52,776 nt of DNA from positions 1-52,776 of the forward strand of contig VGZA01000042.1 of assembly GCA_016872775.1 (NCBI GenBank), written 5' to 3'. The notes under the pieces are model-generated. The model was not told the DNA's origin, searched no databases, and was given only the letters and a program-made list of their open reading frames with translations. The DNA is from Planctomycetota bacterium (lineage in GTDB: Bacteria > Planctomycetota > Planctomycetia > Pirellulales > Pirellulaceae). Every line of letters begins with the position of its first letter. Position 1 is the first letter of the stretch. Positions 44,728 to 52,776 of this stretch are shown in pieces. The translations under genes were made by a program, and so were the position numbers.

Positions 44728-46068
44728 ATGCCAGTCAATGCATCGGATCGTCCCAGTCGTCGCGCATTTCTTTCGAATTCGACGGTCACCGCCGCTTCGG
44801 CGCTGGGAGTGCCATTGCTCGTGCGAACCGCACGCGGTAAGGAAGCGCCAAGCGATCGATTCAACGTCGGCGCGATTGGAACCAGTATCTATTCGGATCG
44901 TTACACCGGGAAAGGCGATCATCCTGGTCGCGGAGCCGAGATCGGCCATCAGGCCGGCCGACTGGGAAATATGGTCGCCGTCGCGGACGTCAACCTCCGC
45001 AGCGCTCGCTTCTTCGCGGAACGCTACGAAGGCAAATGTGAACTCTATCAGGATTACCGCAAGTTGCTCGATCGTGACGACATCGACTTGGTAACGATCG
45101 GTACTCCCGACCACTGGCACGCCAAGATCGCCATCGATGCGATGCGCGCCGGGAAGGACGTTTACTGCGAAAAGCCACTGACGCTTACGATTCGCGAAGG
45201 CCAGCAGATTATCAAAGTCATGCAGGAAACGAAGCGGATCGTGCAGGTCGGGACCCAGCAGCGCTCGGAATTCGGAGCCGCGTTCTTGAAGGCGGTCGCC
45301 ATCGCCCGCAGCGGCCGACTCGGCGACCGTCTCGATGCGCTCGTCTCCGTGGAAAAGGGCACGCGCGGCGGCCCATTTGAAAATGGCGACCCGCCCGCCG
45401 AATTGGACTGGAACGTCTGGCTGGGGCAGGCACCCCTGGTTCCCTACTGCAAGCAGCGTCATGACTTCGATTTCCGCTGGTGGCTCGAATATTCGGGAGG
45501 CCAGGTCACCGATTGGGGTGTGCACCATATGGATATCGCCTTGTGGGCTTTGGGAGTCGAAAAGACCGGGCCCGTGGAACTGGAAGGGGCCGGCAGTTTT
45601 GGCGAGATCCCCAATGGATTCAATGTGGCTCACCAGTTTCATTGCTATTTCCGCTATGCCAACGGAAATGTGATCCGACTGTTCAGTGGTCCGAACGAAC
45701 TGATCATCTCCGGCAGCAAAGGACGCATCCGCGTGAACCGCGGCGGACTGCGGGGAGCGATCGTGGAACAGATGACCGCCCAGGAAAAAGCGAATCTGGA
45801 TGAGGAAGTTTACAAACTCTACGGCGATCGCGAGCCGACGACACATATGCAGAACTTCTTCGACTGCGTCAAGAGTCGCCGGCAGCCGATTTCCGACGTC
45901 GAGTCCCACCATCGCTGCGCAACAAACTGCCACATGGCCAACATCGCCATGAAGCTCGAACGACGCCTGCAATGGGATCCGGTTAAGGAGGAGTTCCTCT
46001 CGGACGAACAGGCCAACGCCATGCGGTCGCGCGAGCAACGCGCCGGTTTCGAAATCGACGTTGCTTGA
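44728..46068 (+). CDS. Gfo/Idh/MocA-family oxidoreductase (Tat signal)
   Basis: 446 residues. A twin-arginine signal (RPSRRAFLSNSTVTAASAL) targets a folded, cofactor-loaded protein across the membrane. The Rossmann part includes FNVGAIGTSIYSDRYTG, VTIGTPDHWHAKIAIDAMRA and GKDVYCEKPLTLTIREGQ; EKP carries the conserved Lys. The C-terminal part has FDFRWWLEYSGGQVTDWGVH and HMDIALWALGVE, as in planctomycete members with a D/H-rich motif. It likely oxidises a sugar or inositol-like substrate; the exact one is unknown. Confidence 0.92.
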   Translation: MPVNASDRPSRRAFLSNSTVTAASALGVPLLVRTARGKEAPSDRFNVGAIGTSIYSDRYTGKGDHPGRGAEIGHQAGRLGNMVAVADVNLRSARFFAERYEGKCELYQDYRKLLDRDDIDLVTIGTPDHWHAKIAIDAMRAGKDVYCEKPLTLTIREGQQIIKVMQETKRIVQVGTQQRSEFGAAFLKAVAIARSGRLGDRLDALVSVEKGTRGGPFENGDPPAELDWNVWLGQAPLVPYCKQRHDFDFRWWLEYSGGQVTDWGVHHMDIALWALGVEKTGPVELEGAGSFGEIPNGFNVAHQFHCYFRYANGNVIRLFSGPNELIISGSKGRIRVNRGGLRGAIVEQMTAQEKANLDEEVYKLYGDREPTTHMQNFFDCVKSRRQPISDVESHHRCATNCHMANIAMKLERRLQWDPVKEEFLSDEQANAMRSREQRAGFEIDVA

Positions 46069-46107
46069 CGGCGAACCAGCCAACCCCCGTGGGCGTAGAG
46101 GCTCGCT

Positions 46108-47100
46108 TCAGATGCGTCGTGCGGCAATCGCCTTCGGCGAAGGCAATTTGACGTCCCAGGCCAGGCGGCATGCCTGCATCAACCGAATCACCAGCCAGCT
46201 TGCGTCGAATTGCCACCAGGCCAGGCCATGGCGAGCGGAAGTCGGGAAGGCATGATGGTTGTTGTGCCAGCCTTCGCCCAGCCCCAGAATCCCGCAAAGG
46301 GCGTTATTGGTGGACCCGTCAGCCGTTCGAAACATCCGGCTGCCGTAAACGTGGCAAATCGAATTGATCGACCAGGTAATGTGGTGCGTCAGAAAGACGC
46401 GCACCAATCCGCCCCAAAGCAGTCCCATCAGCGCGGCGTTGACGCCGCCACCGACAAGGCCGGCGATCGCGGTGGGAATCGCGAGACTGATCAGAACAAA
46501 CAAGTAGTAGTACCGATCGACCCAAACCAACGAAGGCTCCGCCAGGAGATCGGGAACATATCGCCGCAGTTGGGGATCGCTCCAATAACCGGCGAAGAGC
46601 CATCCGACCTGCGCGTTCCAGAGTCCACGCAGCGTGGAATTCCACCCGCCGCCGCGTGGATGAGGAGAATGCGGGTCCCCCGGCAGATCGCTGTGCTCGT
46701 GGTGCCGCCGATGGATGGCGCACCAGACGAGCGGCGAGCCTTCAATCGCCATGGCGCCCATCGCCATCCAGAATGCGCGGATCAACGCGTAAGTTTCGAA
46801 ACCGCGATGTGTCAGCAGCCGATGAAACCCTATCGTTATACCCAGCCCGGTAGCCAGCCACCCACCGACGAGCAGCCCGACATGCAACCAGCCGACTCCG
46901 CCGTGCGTCCAAAACAGGGCGGCTGCCACGAGCGTTCCCAGGAATGGCACCACAACGGCTACCAGCATGGCGAACTGGTCGGCCAGCGGAGGGCGGGCCG
47001 GTAGCGTGCCGGCGACCGGTATTCCACTTCGCCCAGCGGTATCGCTTTCCTGGAGGGCGGTGTCCGATCGGAGATCGTCCAACGTGGATTCGGGAACCAA
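46108..47100 (-). CDS. Membrane acyl-CoA (fatty acid) desaturase
   Basis: 330 residues. The three His boxes of the di-iron site are visible: HRLLTH (93-98), HRRHH (130-134) and WHNNHHAF near residue 280. Hydrophobic segments between them fit four membrane helices. The most likely start is TTG at 47100, one base after the upstream DUF1501 stop, with GGGAG upstream; the next in-frame Met is only at residue 45. It introduces a double bond in saturated acyl chains, probably delta-9. Coupling to a DUF1501 gene has no obvious logic. Confidence 0.92.
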   Translation of the reverse strand: MVPESTLDDLRSDTALQESDTAGRSGIPVAGTLPARPPLADQFAMLVAVVVPFLGTLVAAALFWTHGGVGWLHVGLLVGGWLATGLGITIGFHRLLTHRGFETYALIRAFWMAMGAMAIEGSPLVWCAIHRRHHEHSDLPGDPHSPHPRGGGWNSTLRGLWNAQVGWLFAGYWSDPQLRRYVPDLLAEPSLVWVDRYYYLFVLISLAIPTAIAGLVGGGVNAALMGLLWGGLVRVFLTHHITWSINSICHVYGSRMFRTADGSTNNALCGILGLGEGWHNNHHAFPTSARHGLAWWQFDASWLVIRLMQACRLAWDVKLPSPKAIAARRI

Positions 47101-47101
47101 T

Positions 47102-48472
47102 TCAGATCAGCTCCCGAATCGGCGCATTTCCAGGTTCCACAAGATACTGCGGCCGGCCGCGCAAATCGAATTCCCTCACGTTGAGATCCAGTCCGGCCTT
47201 CGCGTAGAGCGTCGCAAACACCTCCTGGAACTTGATCGGTCGGTCGACCGGGTGTTCGGCGTACTTGTTGGTCTGACCGATGACCTGTCCCAGCCGCATT
47301 CCGCCTCCGGCGATCACCGCCGCGTTGGCCTGGGGCCAGTGGTCACGGCTGTTCATGCCGTTCAGACGCGGCGTGCGGCCAAATTCGCCCCAGACAATCA
47401 CGCTGACGTCGCGGTCCATGCCTCGCTCACTCAAATCACGCAGTAAGGAGGAAAGGCCGATGTCCAACAGCGGAAAATCCCGTTTGGAATTGACGAAATT
47501 CATGCCATCCCCACCATGCCAGTCCCAGCGAATGAAGTTCATCGATACCGCGCGCGCTCCCGCCTCCACCAGCCGCCGAGCAATGCAGAAGTTGCGCGTC
47601 ATGCGCGGCGCGCCGTCGCGCTCGAAAATCGGATCGTCCACGCCGTATTTTTCCAGGACCTTGGGATCTTCCAGCGACAAATCGAGCGCTTCCGCCAATC
47701 TGCTGGAAGTGAGGATTCCCATTGCCTTTTGGGAAAAAGAATCGAGTCCGTCCATGGCACCGCTGCTGTCGGCATCCCGGCGGAATCGGTCGAGCGAGGT
47801 TCGCAGAAGCTCCCGGTCTCCAAGCCGCTCCAGGGTGATCCCCTGAAGAGTCATGCTGTCGGTTTTCCGCTTCTCGGTCGCTTCGCGATCAACCACCTTG
47901 AACGGCGCATGTCCGATGCCGAGAAAACCGCCGTCCCCAGAGTTCCCCCAGTCCGAATGGCTGCATCGATACATCAGCGAAATGTTCGGCGGTACCGCGG
48001 GATCGACATGACCCTGCATTCGACTCTGCCAGGCCCCGAACGACGGCCACCCGCCTGGTGGTGGCTGGCCTTCCCGAGGCCGTCGCCCCGTCATGCACTG
48101 GTAGGCGCTGTGATCGCCCGAACTGTCGCTTAACGAGCGAATAATCGCGAACTTGTCCGCCATCGTCGCCAGCTTCGGGAATAACTCGCAGATCTCCAAC
48201 CCCGGCACGTTCGTCTTGATCGGATTGTACTCGCCGCGGATCTCGCGCGGCGCGTCAGGCTTCAAATCCCACATGTCGATATGAGGAGGCCCACCCGGCA
48301 GAAAAACATTGATGATCGCCTTGTGCCCGCGCGACCAGGGCTGCGCTTCGGCACGCAACAGCGACGGCATCGCCAATCCCCCTAACGCCATGCCGCCAAT
48401 CGTCAGGAAATCACGCCGGGCGATTCGGTCACAGAAACCGCCGTACGTCTTGCGGCCAAATATCGTCAGCAT
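47102..48472 (-). CDS. DUF1501 family protein
   Basis: 456 residues. The signal is Tat-like (RIARRDFLTIGGMALGGLAM). The body has AIINVFLPGGPPHIDMWDLK, PDAPREIRGEYNPIKTNVPG, KFAIIRSLSDSSGDHSAYQC, FIRWDWHGGDGMNF and VSVIVWGEFGRTPRLNG, all typical of DUF1501. The ATG at 48472 is used; the frame is open to 48535. The stop is one base from the TTG start of the desaturase. Confidence 0.9.
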   Translation of the reverse strand: MLTIFGRKTYGGFCDRIARRDFLTIGGMALGGLAMPSLLRAEAQPWSRGHKAIINVFLPGGPPHIDMWDLKPDAPREIRGEYNPIKTNVPGLEICELFPKLATMADKFAIIRSLSDSSGDHSAYQCMTGRRPREGQPPPGGWPSFGAWQSRMQGHVDPAVPPNISLMYRCSHSDWGNSGDGGFLGIGHAPFKVVDREATEKRKTDSMTLQGITLERLGDRELLRTSLDRFRRDADSSGAMDGLDSFSQKAMGILTSSRLAEALDLSLEDPKVLEKYGVDDPIFERDGAPRMTRNFCIARRLVEAGARAVSMNFIRWDWHGGDGMNFVNSKRDFPLLDIGLSSLLRDLSERGMDRDVSVIVWGEFGRTPRLNGMNSRDHWPQANAAVIAGGGMRLGQVIGQTNKYAEHPVDRPIKFQEVFATLYAKAGLDLNVREFDLRGRPQYLVEPGNAPIRELI

Positions 48473-48683
48473 CGTGTCTGTTCTCCGCGGTTGAATACGG
48501 TCCGTTGCCGGAAAGCTGTTGCGCCGGATCCGCACGACTTGCGAGCCTTATTATCGCCAACCGCAGCCAAAAGTCGATGCGAATTCCAAGACCGGGGTCG
48601 GGAGTCTTTGGCGGCAACGCGGCTCGCGCCGCGCCGCTTGACTTCGCGCAATAGAAACCTGTTCCTTGCCCCCGTTCCCCTCT

Positions 48684-49793
48684 TCACCCCAACGCATCCA
48701 GCAGTTGTTCGATATCGCGTTCCGTATTATAGCCGTGGATGGCGATCCGCAGCCGCCCGGCGCTGCACATCAGGTGGATGCCGCGGTGCCGCAATTCGCG
48801 GTGGACCCGTTCCGCATCGGGATGCTGGAAGGCGAGGATTCCGGCGCGGGGCGCTTCGGGATGCGTGAGCAGTTGCAGCGGGAGCTTGCGCAGGCCGTCC
48901 AGGCATTGTTCGACGAGCGGCGAGGCAGCGGAGTCGATCGCCGCGACACCCACATTGCGAATGTAGTTCAAAGCGGCGCGCGTGGCATAGATTGCCGGGA
49001 AATTCGGCATTCCGACAGCGAAGCTGGCCGCCCCCGGCTGGCTGATCGCCCGCTCAAATCGCTCGGCGCCAAACGGTTCCTGAAGGTGGTACCATCCGCC
49101 GGCATGCGCCGTCAGTTCCTGCATCCGTCCGCGGGGAACTCCGACCAGTCCTCCACCGTGCGGGCCGAGAATCCACTTGTGCGTGCTGCTGACGATCCAG
49201 TCGACTCCGCGCAAGTCGAGAGGGATGCGCCCCAATGCCTGCGTGACGTCGACGGCCACCAGCGCCGGGGAGCAGCGCCGAACCGTCTCCAGAAACTCGG
49301 GAAGGTCCAGCCGAAATCCATTGTAGAAGCTCACCAGGGACGTCGTGACCAGGCGCGTGCGCGGTCCCAGGAGCGGCGCCAGATCGTCGCAAAGCAGCAT
49401 TCCGTTCCGCGCGCGCCAGACACGAGTCGCGGAAACTTCGAAGTTCTGCAACCAGGGCGTTACACCGGCGGGGAAGTCCAGGTCGTTAACGACCACTTCG
49501 TCGCCCGGTTGCAGACGCAGCGCGGAGGCGAGCAGATTGTATGCTTCCGAGGTGCACGAGCAAACAGCGACCTCGTCCTCAGATAATCCATAGAACTCCG
49601 CCGTCAATGCTCGCAAACCGCGCAATTCGGCAAAGTGCCGCTCGCGCCCGTCCATCCCGAGTTGTTTATCGGCGAAGTACTGGCGCAATGCCTCGCCGAC
49701 GCAGAGCGGCACAATGCCTTCCGCCGCCGTATTCAGGTAGGCCATCCGGGAGAGAGTGGGGAAGTCGGATCTTCGCGATTCGGCCGTTAGCAT
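48684..49793 (-). CDS. Class V aminotransferase (PLP-dependent)
   Basis: 369 residues. PLP fold motifs: YLNTAAEGIVPLCVGEALRQ, VAVCSCTSEAYNLLASALRL, VDVTQALGRIPLDLRGVDW (Asp that holds the pyridine ring) and SSTHKWILGPHGGG with the Schiff-base Lys. It resembles isopenicillin-N-epimerase/cysteine-desulfurase-like proteins of the family. A desulfurase loop Cys is not apparent, so an epimerase or transaminase role is more likely. The start is ATG 49793. Substrate unknown. Confidence 0.88.
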   Translation of the reverse strand: MLTAESRRSDFPTLSRMAYLNTAAEGIVPLCVGEALRQYFADKQLGMDGRERHFAELRGLRALTAEFYGLSEDEVAVCSCTSEAYNLLASALRLQPGDEVVVNDLDFPAGVTPWLQNFEVSATRVWRARNGMLLCDDLAPLLGPRTRLVTTSLVSFYNGFRLDLPEFLETVRRCSPALVAVDVTQALGRIPLDLRGVDWIVSSTHKWILGPHGGGLVGVPRGRMQELTAHAGGWYHLQEPFGAERFERAISQPGAASFAVGMPNFPAIYATRAALNYIRNVGVAAIDSAASPLVEQCLDGLRKLPLQLLTHPEAPRAGILAFQHPDAERVHRELRHRGIHLMCSAGRLRIAIHGYNTERDIEQLLDALG

Positions 49794-50034
49794 GAAGGAA
49801 CTCCAGGTGGAATCGAAATGCGCGCGAGGCTTGACCCTGTCTCGGCCAGGCTTTGGCGGATCATGGAACCCCGGCGCAATGCGGTTCGATCGTTCGGCAA
49901 TTTACCGTGACCGAGCATTCACGGGACTTCGGGACCCTGGTGGACATGTTCCAAGATAATCGATTGCCGTCGACGAACAATCATGCCCGGGAGAAATGGG
50001 CCGATCCGTTTACCATCGACGAGACTCGACAGGA

Positions 50035-51336
50035 TTACCCGAACACCTTGCCGACGACTTGTCCACCATCGACGACTTTGATCGGTCGTCCGATGCTGCT
50101 CATATTCTCCTGGTTCGCGTCGATCTTCATGCTGTGGCAAAGCGTCTGAAAGAGATCGTTCACGGCTACCGGCTCGTCCTTGACATCGGCGCCCGCGGCA
50201 TCGGTGCGGCCGATTACCTGACCGCCGCGCACACCGGCTCCGGCCAGCACGACGTCAAACGCGCGAGGATAATGATCCCGCCCGCCGCGTGGATTGATTT
50301 TCGGTGTACGTCCGAACTCCCCCATCCATACCACCAGAGTCTTGTCCAAGAGACCGCGTTGACGCAAGTCCCGAATCAATTGCGCGAAGGGGCGGTCGAT
50401 GTCGCCGCACAGTTTACGGCAGCGATCAAAGTTATCGTCGTGGGTATCCCAGCTGCCGGCCGTAACTTCGACAAACGTCACACCGGCCTCGATGAGCCGC
50501 CGAGCGAGCAGGCAGCCCGTGGCGAAATCTCCTGTCCCATACGCCTCGCGAACCGACGATGACTCGCGATTCACGTCAAAAGCCTCCATGCGCGAGCTGA
50601 GGATCATTTTGGACGCTTTGGCGTAGAGCTTCTCGTGGTCGACGACTTCCTGTTTCCCGCCGCGGTTGGCATAGTCGGTTTCGAGTCGCCCCAGCAATCG
50701 CAGGCGGCGTTGGAATCGCCGTTCGTCGGTAGGCAACGTCGTATTATCGGGAAGCCGATTGGGATCGCCGATCACGAACGGATCATACTCGACGCCCAGA
50801 AATCCCGCCGAGTCATTGCCCTGTCGACCTCGGCCGATCCGCACAAAACTGGGAAGGTCAAAATTCCTGTCGGATCGTTCTCGAGCGACCACCGAACCCA
50901 GCGTGGGGTACTTCAAGCTGGCGGTCGGCAGATAACCGGTGTGCAGCAGGTAGGTCGCCCGTGGATGGTTTCCTTCTTTACTGGTCATCGATCGAATCAG
51001 GCAGAGATCTTCCGTGACGCGGGACAGTTCCGGGAGATTTTCCGAGAACTGAAGCCCCGCGGTCCGTGTATCGATCGCCTTGGTTTCGCCGCCGTTTTCG
51101 TGCCCTGGCTTTGGCGAAAATGTCTCGAACTGGCTGGGGCCTCCCTGCATCCAGAGCAGGATGCAGGCTCGGCCGTCCTGCCGAATCTGGTCGGCCTTTG
51201 CCGTAACCAGATCGGCCCAACTCAAGAAGCCCGCGGCGCCGGCCGAAAGCGTAATGCGGCGAAAGAACTCGCGTCTGCCAACCGTATGGCCGTGACGCAG
51301 TTCGATTTCCGTTTCCCGATGAAATTGTTCGTTCAT
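50035..51336 (-). CDS. DUF1501 family protein
   Basis: 433 residues. The Tat-like signal is RREFFRRITLSAGAAGFLSW. The fold is the same as the other two copies in the window: CILLWMQGGPSQFETFSPKP, DLCLIRSMTSKEGNHPRATY, GVTFVEVTAGSWDTHDDNFD and LVVWMGEFGRTPKINPRGGR. It lies 70 bases downstream of the DUF1549/1553 gene on the same strand, the usual pairing in planctomycetes. The pair is thought to act in extracytoplasmic carbohydrate or redox metabolism, but this is not established. Confidence 0.92.
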   Translation of the reverse strand: MNEQFHRETEIELRHGHTVGRREFFRRITLSAGAAGFLSWADLVTAKADQIRQDGRACILLWMQGGPSQFETFSPKPGHENGGETKAIDTRTAGLQFSENLPELSRVTEDLCLIRSMTSKEGNHPRATYLLHTGYLPTASLKYPTLGSVVARERSDRNFDLPSFVRIGRGRQGNDSAGFLGVEYDPFVIGDPNRLPDNTTLPTDERRFQRRLRLLGRLETDYANRGGKQEVVDHEKLYAKASKMILSSRMEAFDVNRESSSVREAYGTGDFATGCLLARRLIEAGVTFVEVTAGSWDTHDDNFDRCRKLCGDIDRPFAQLIRDLRQRGLLDKTLVVWMGEFGRTPKINPRGGRDHYPRAFDVVLAGAGVRGGQVIGRTDAAGADVKDEPVAVNDLFQTLCHSMKIDANQENMSSIGRPIKVVDGGQVVGKVFG

Positions 51337-51406
51337 GTTGCAACTCCGAATGGAGAGTGGATACGGTGACTCGGATTTCCCACCCCGGTCGGGAAAAGCG
51401 GCCCGA

Positions 51407-52776
51407 TCAACGACGATGCAGGAACTCCGTGGAATTCACAAGAGACCACAAGATGTCCTCAAACGCTTCCGAGCGATTCCCTACCTCCCGGATGAACTTG
51501 CGACAGACGTCAAGCTCGCCGTCGGACGGCTGTCGGGACAATGTGCGGAGGTACAATTCCACGATCAGTTCGTCGTCGTTCTTGACGGAGCCCAGCAGGC
51601 GGGCAAGAACGCCGCGCCGGGCATCAACGCCTTGCCGGACCACGTTGTGATTCATCAGCAGGAGTGCCTGCGGAATCGAGCCGGCAACTTCATCGCGTGG
51701 CGCACTAGGATCGTAGCCGAAAATGGAGTTGAACTGAAAACGAGGCGAACGATTCATCAAGCCGGGGCGCGCGGCCGCTCCCGCCGGCGCGCCACTTTCG
51801 GGGATGCCGAAGAGATTACTGATCTGGCTGTAGATCTGGTCGGCGCGCAGCCGCTGCGGCACACTGGCCTGAAATGGCGCTGTATCCGGAGGGTGCCGGG
51901 CCAGACTTGCGTGCTGGTAGGCCTCCGTCGACATAATCGTGTGGAACAACCATCGCGTGTCGTAGCCACTTTCGACGAACCGGGCGGCCAGGTAATCCAG
52001 CGTCGCCGGTGTGGCACACTCGCGATCGGGCCCCAGGTCATCGATCGGCTCGTAAAACCCTTCGCCAACCAGTTCCGCCCAGATGCGATTGACGTACGCC
52101 TTGGCAAACCACGGGTTGCCTGGATTGGTGATCCATTCCGCCAACGCGCCGCGCCGTTCGCTGTCCTTGGTGCCAGTCTTCACGCTTTGACCTGTCAGGA
52201 AGAAAACCGGGTTCATCACCGTTCCCCGCGCGCTGGGATCGTCCTTATCGGGCATCCGATGTTCGGGGGTGCCGATCTGCCGCTGATTCGCATTGGGGCG
52301 GCGTGGCATCGACTGCTCGCGGTCGTTGACCACGACCGTAAATGTGGGTGGTTGCGTGCTCATATCGCGGCGCACAGCGACACGAGGAAAGAACGCGGCT
52401 AATTCATGGAACTGCTCCCGCTTCCAGCGATCGGTCGGATGGTCGTGACATTGCGCACACTGGATCTGGATCCCGAGAAAGATCCGCGACACTTCCGCGA
52501 CGACTTCCTCGGGTTTGCCGCCCTGTGCCATGATCAGCCCGGCGTTACCATGTTCACGCACGTCGCCGGTCGCCGTGATGAAGGCGGTTGCGATCTGATC
52601 CCAGGATGCATTGCGGTTCAACTCTTCTGCCAGATATTTCGCACAGACCTCAGCGGCAAACAGCGCCCGCTCTTCCGTTTTGCGGTAGAAGATTACGTCG
52701 CGCCAGTAACGGCCCCAGTTTTCACCGAATCGGGGATCGTTCAGTAAACGTTCGATCAACTCCTGTCGCTTCTGGG
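51407..52776 (-). CDS. DUF1549/DUF1553 protein, C-terminal part
   Basis: About 456 residues are seen; the N-terminus lies beyond the right edge. The end of the DUF1549 domain contains IFLGIQIQCAQCHDHPTDRW, a CxxCH motif that could bind haem c. The DUF1553 domain follows: RRGALAEWITNPGNPWFAKA, VNRIWAELVGEGFYEPIDDL, RRPDQIYSQISNLFG-like sequence near residue 320 and LYLRTLSRQPSDGELDVCRK. It forms a two-gene unit with the DUF1501 gene. It is probably an exported cytochrome-like protein. Confidence 0.92.
   Translation of the reverse strand, partial: QKRQELIERLLNDPRFGENWGRYWRDVIFYRKTEERALFAAEVCAKYLAEELNRNASWDQIATAFITATGDVREHGNAGLIMAQGGKPEEVVAEVSRIFLGIQIQCAQCHDHPTDRWKREQFHELAAFFPRVAVRRDMSTQPPTFTVVVNDREQSMPRRPNANQRQIGTPEHRMPDKDDPSARGTVMNPVFFLTGQSVKTGTKDSERRGALAEWITNPGNPWFAKAYVNRIWAELVGEGFYEPIDDLGPDRECATPATLDYLAARFVESGYDTRWLFHTIMSTEAYQHASLARHPPDTAPFQASVPQRLRADQIYSQISNLFGIPESGAPAGAAARPGLMNRSPRFQFNSIFGYDPSAPRDEVAGSIPQALLLMNHNVVRQGVDARRGVLARLLGSVKNDDELIVELYLRTLSRQPSDGELDVCRKFIREVGNRSEAFEDILWSLVNSTEFLHRR

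Noticed and set aside
44485-46083. Minus-strand frame of 532 codons antisense to the oxidoreductase
   Set aside because: Shadow of the Gfo/Idh/MocA gene; no fold of its own.
1-52776. CRISPR array, rRNA or tRNA genes, phage genes
   Set aside because: I saw no regularly spaced repeats, no rRNA-like sequence, no convincing cloverleaf and no phage structural gene.

Overview
The window looks like chromosomal DNA of a planctomycete. Supporting signs are three DUF1501 (sulfatase-like) proteins, a DUF1549/DUF1553 protein with a CxxCH motif, a PVC-type membrane-bound dehydrogenase, the short 'small basic protein' found in Planctomycetes, Chlamydiae and Verrucomicrobia, many Tat or Sec signal sequences, an ECF sigma/anti-sigma pair, and eroded ECF sigma genes. 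All assignments come from reading the sequence; no database was searched.

Layout. 1-4480: the 5' part of a PVC-type dehydrogenase, a NatA/NatB-like ABC exporter, a decayed ECF sigma gene and an SDR oxidoreductase. 4500-8390: a scarred island holding an internally deleted IS1380-family element with both terminal inverted repeats, a second IS1380 transposase fragment joined in frame to a GH32-like hydrolase, and an orphan IS3-type OrfA. 8391-13091: a conserved translation/replication block (L25, peptidyl-tRNA hydrolase, S6, SSB, L9, DnaB) that lacks S18. 13129-17784: a zinc phospholipase C-like/DUF4332 fusion, then a sigma/anti-sigma/PDZ operon on the minus strand. 17936-24947: a D-xylonate dehydratase-type enzyme overlapping a pseudokinase, the small basic protein, a LarA-type racemase and a lidless Hsp70. 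25309-30518: signal peptidase I with unusual insertions, an OmpH/Skp-like protein, a small secreted protein, QueG and an RluA-type pseudouridine synthase. 30519-33151: an ECF sigma remnant and a TPR/glycosyltransferase/FkbM protein. 33759-37459: a DUF1501 protein, then a compact candidate RiPP locus. 37649-52776: an FG-GAP protein with an in-frame UGA, a truncated glycosyltransferase, pyruvate phosphate dikinase, a SirB1-type protein, a MOSC protein, a Gfo/Idh/MocA oxidoreductase, a desaturase, two more DUF1501 proteins, a class V aminotransferase and the DUF1549/1553 protein cut by the window edge.

Two loci stand out. (1) At 35517-37459 a 44-residue peptide ending in three Cys-Cys pairs separated by Arg sits directly upstream of a DUF692 (MNIO, multinuclear iron oxidase) gene, which overlaps by ATGA an unrecognised 279-residue gene. 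This has the arrangement of an MNIO-modified ribosomal peptide pathway. (2) At 37649-38833 an FG-GAP repeat protein is interrupted once by UGA with the frame intact on both sides. A hairpin with an AGGUU apical loop starts six bases after the UGA, which fits a bacterial SECIS element and a selenocysteine at residue 100.
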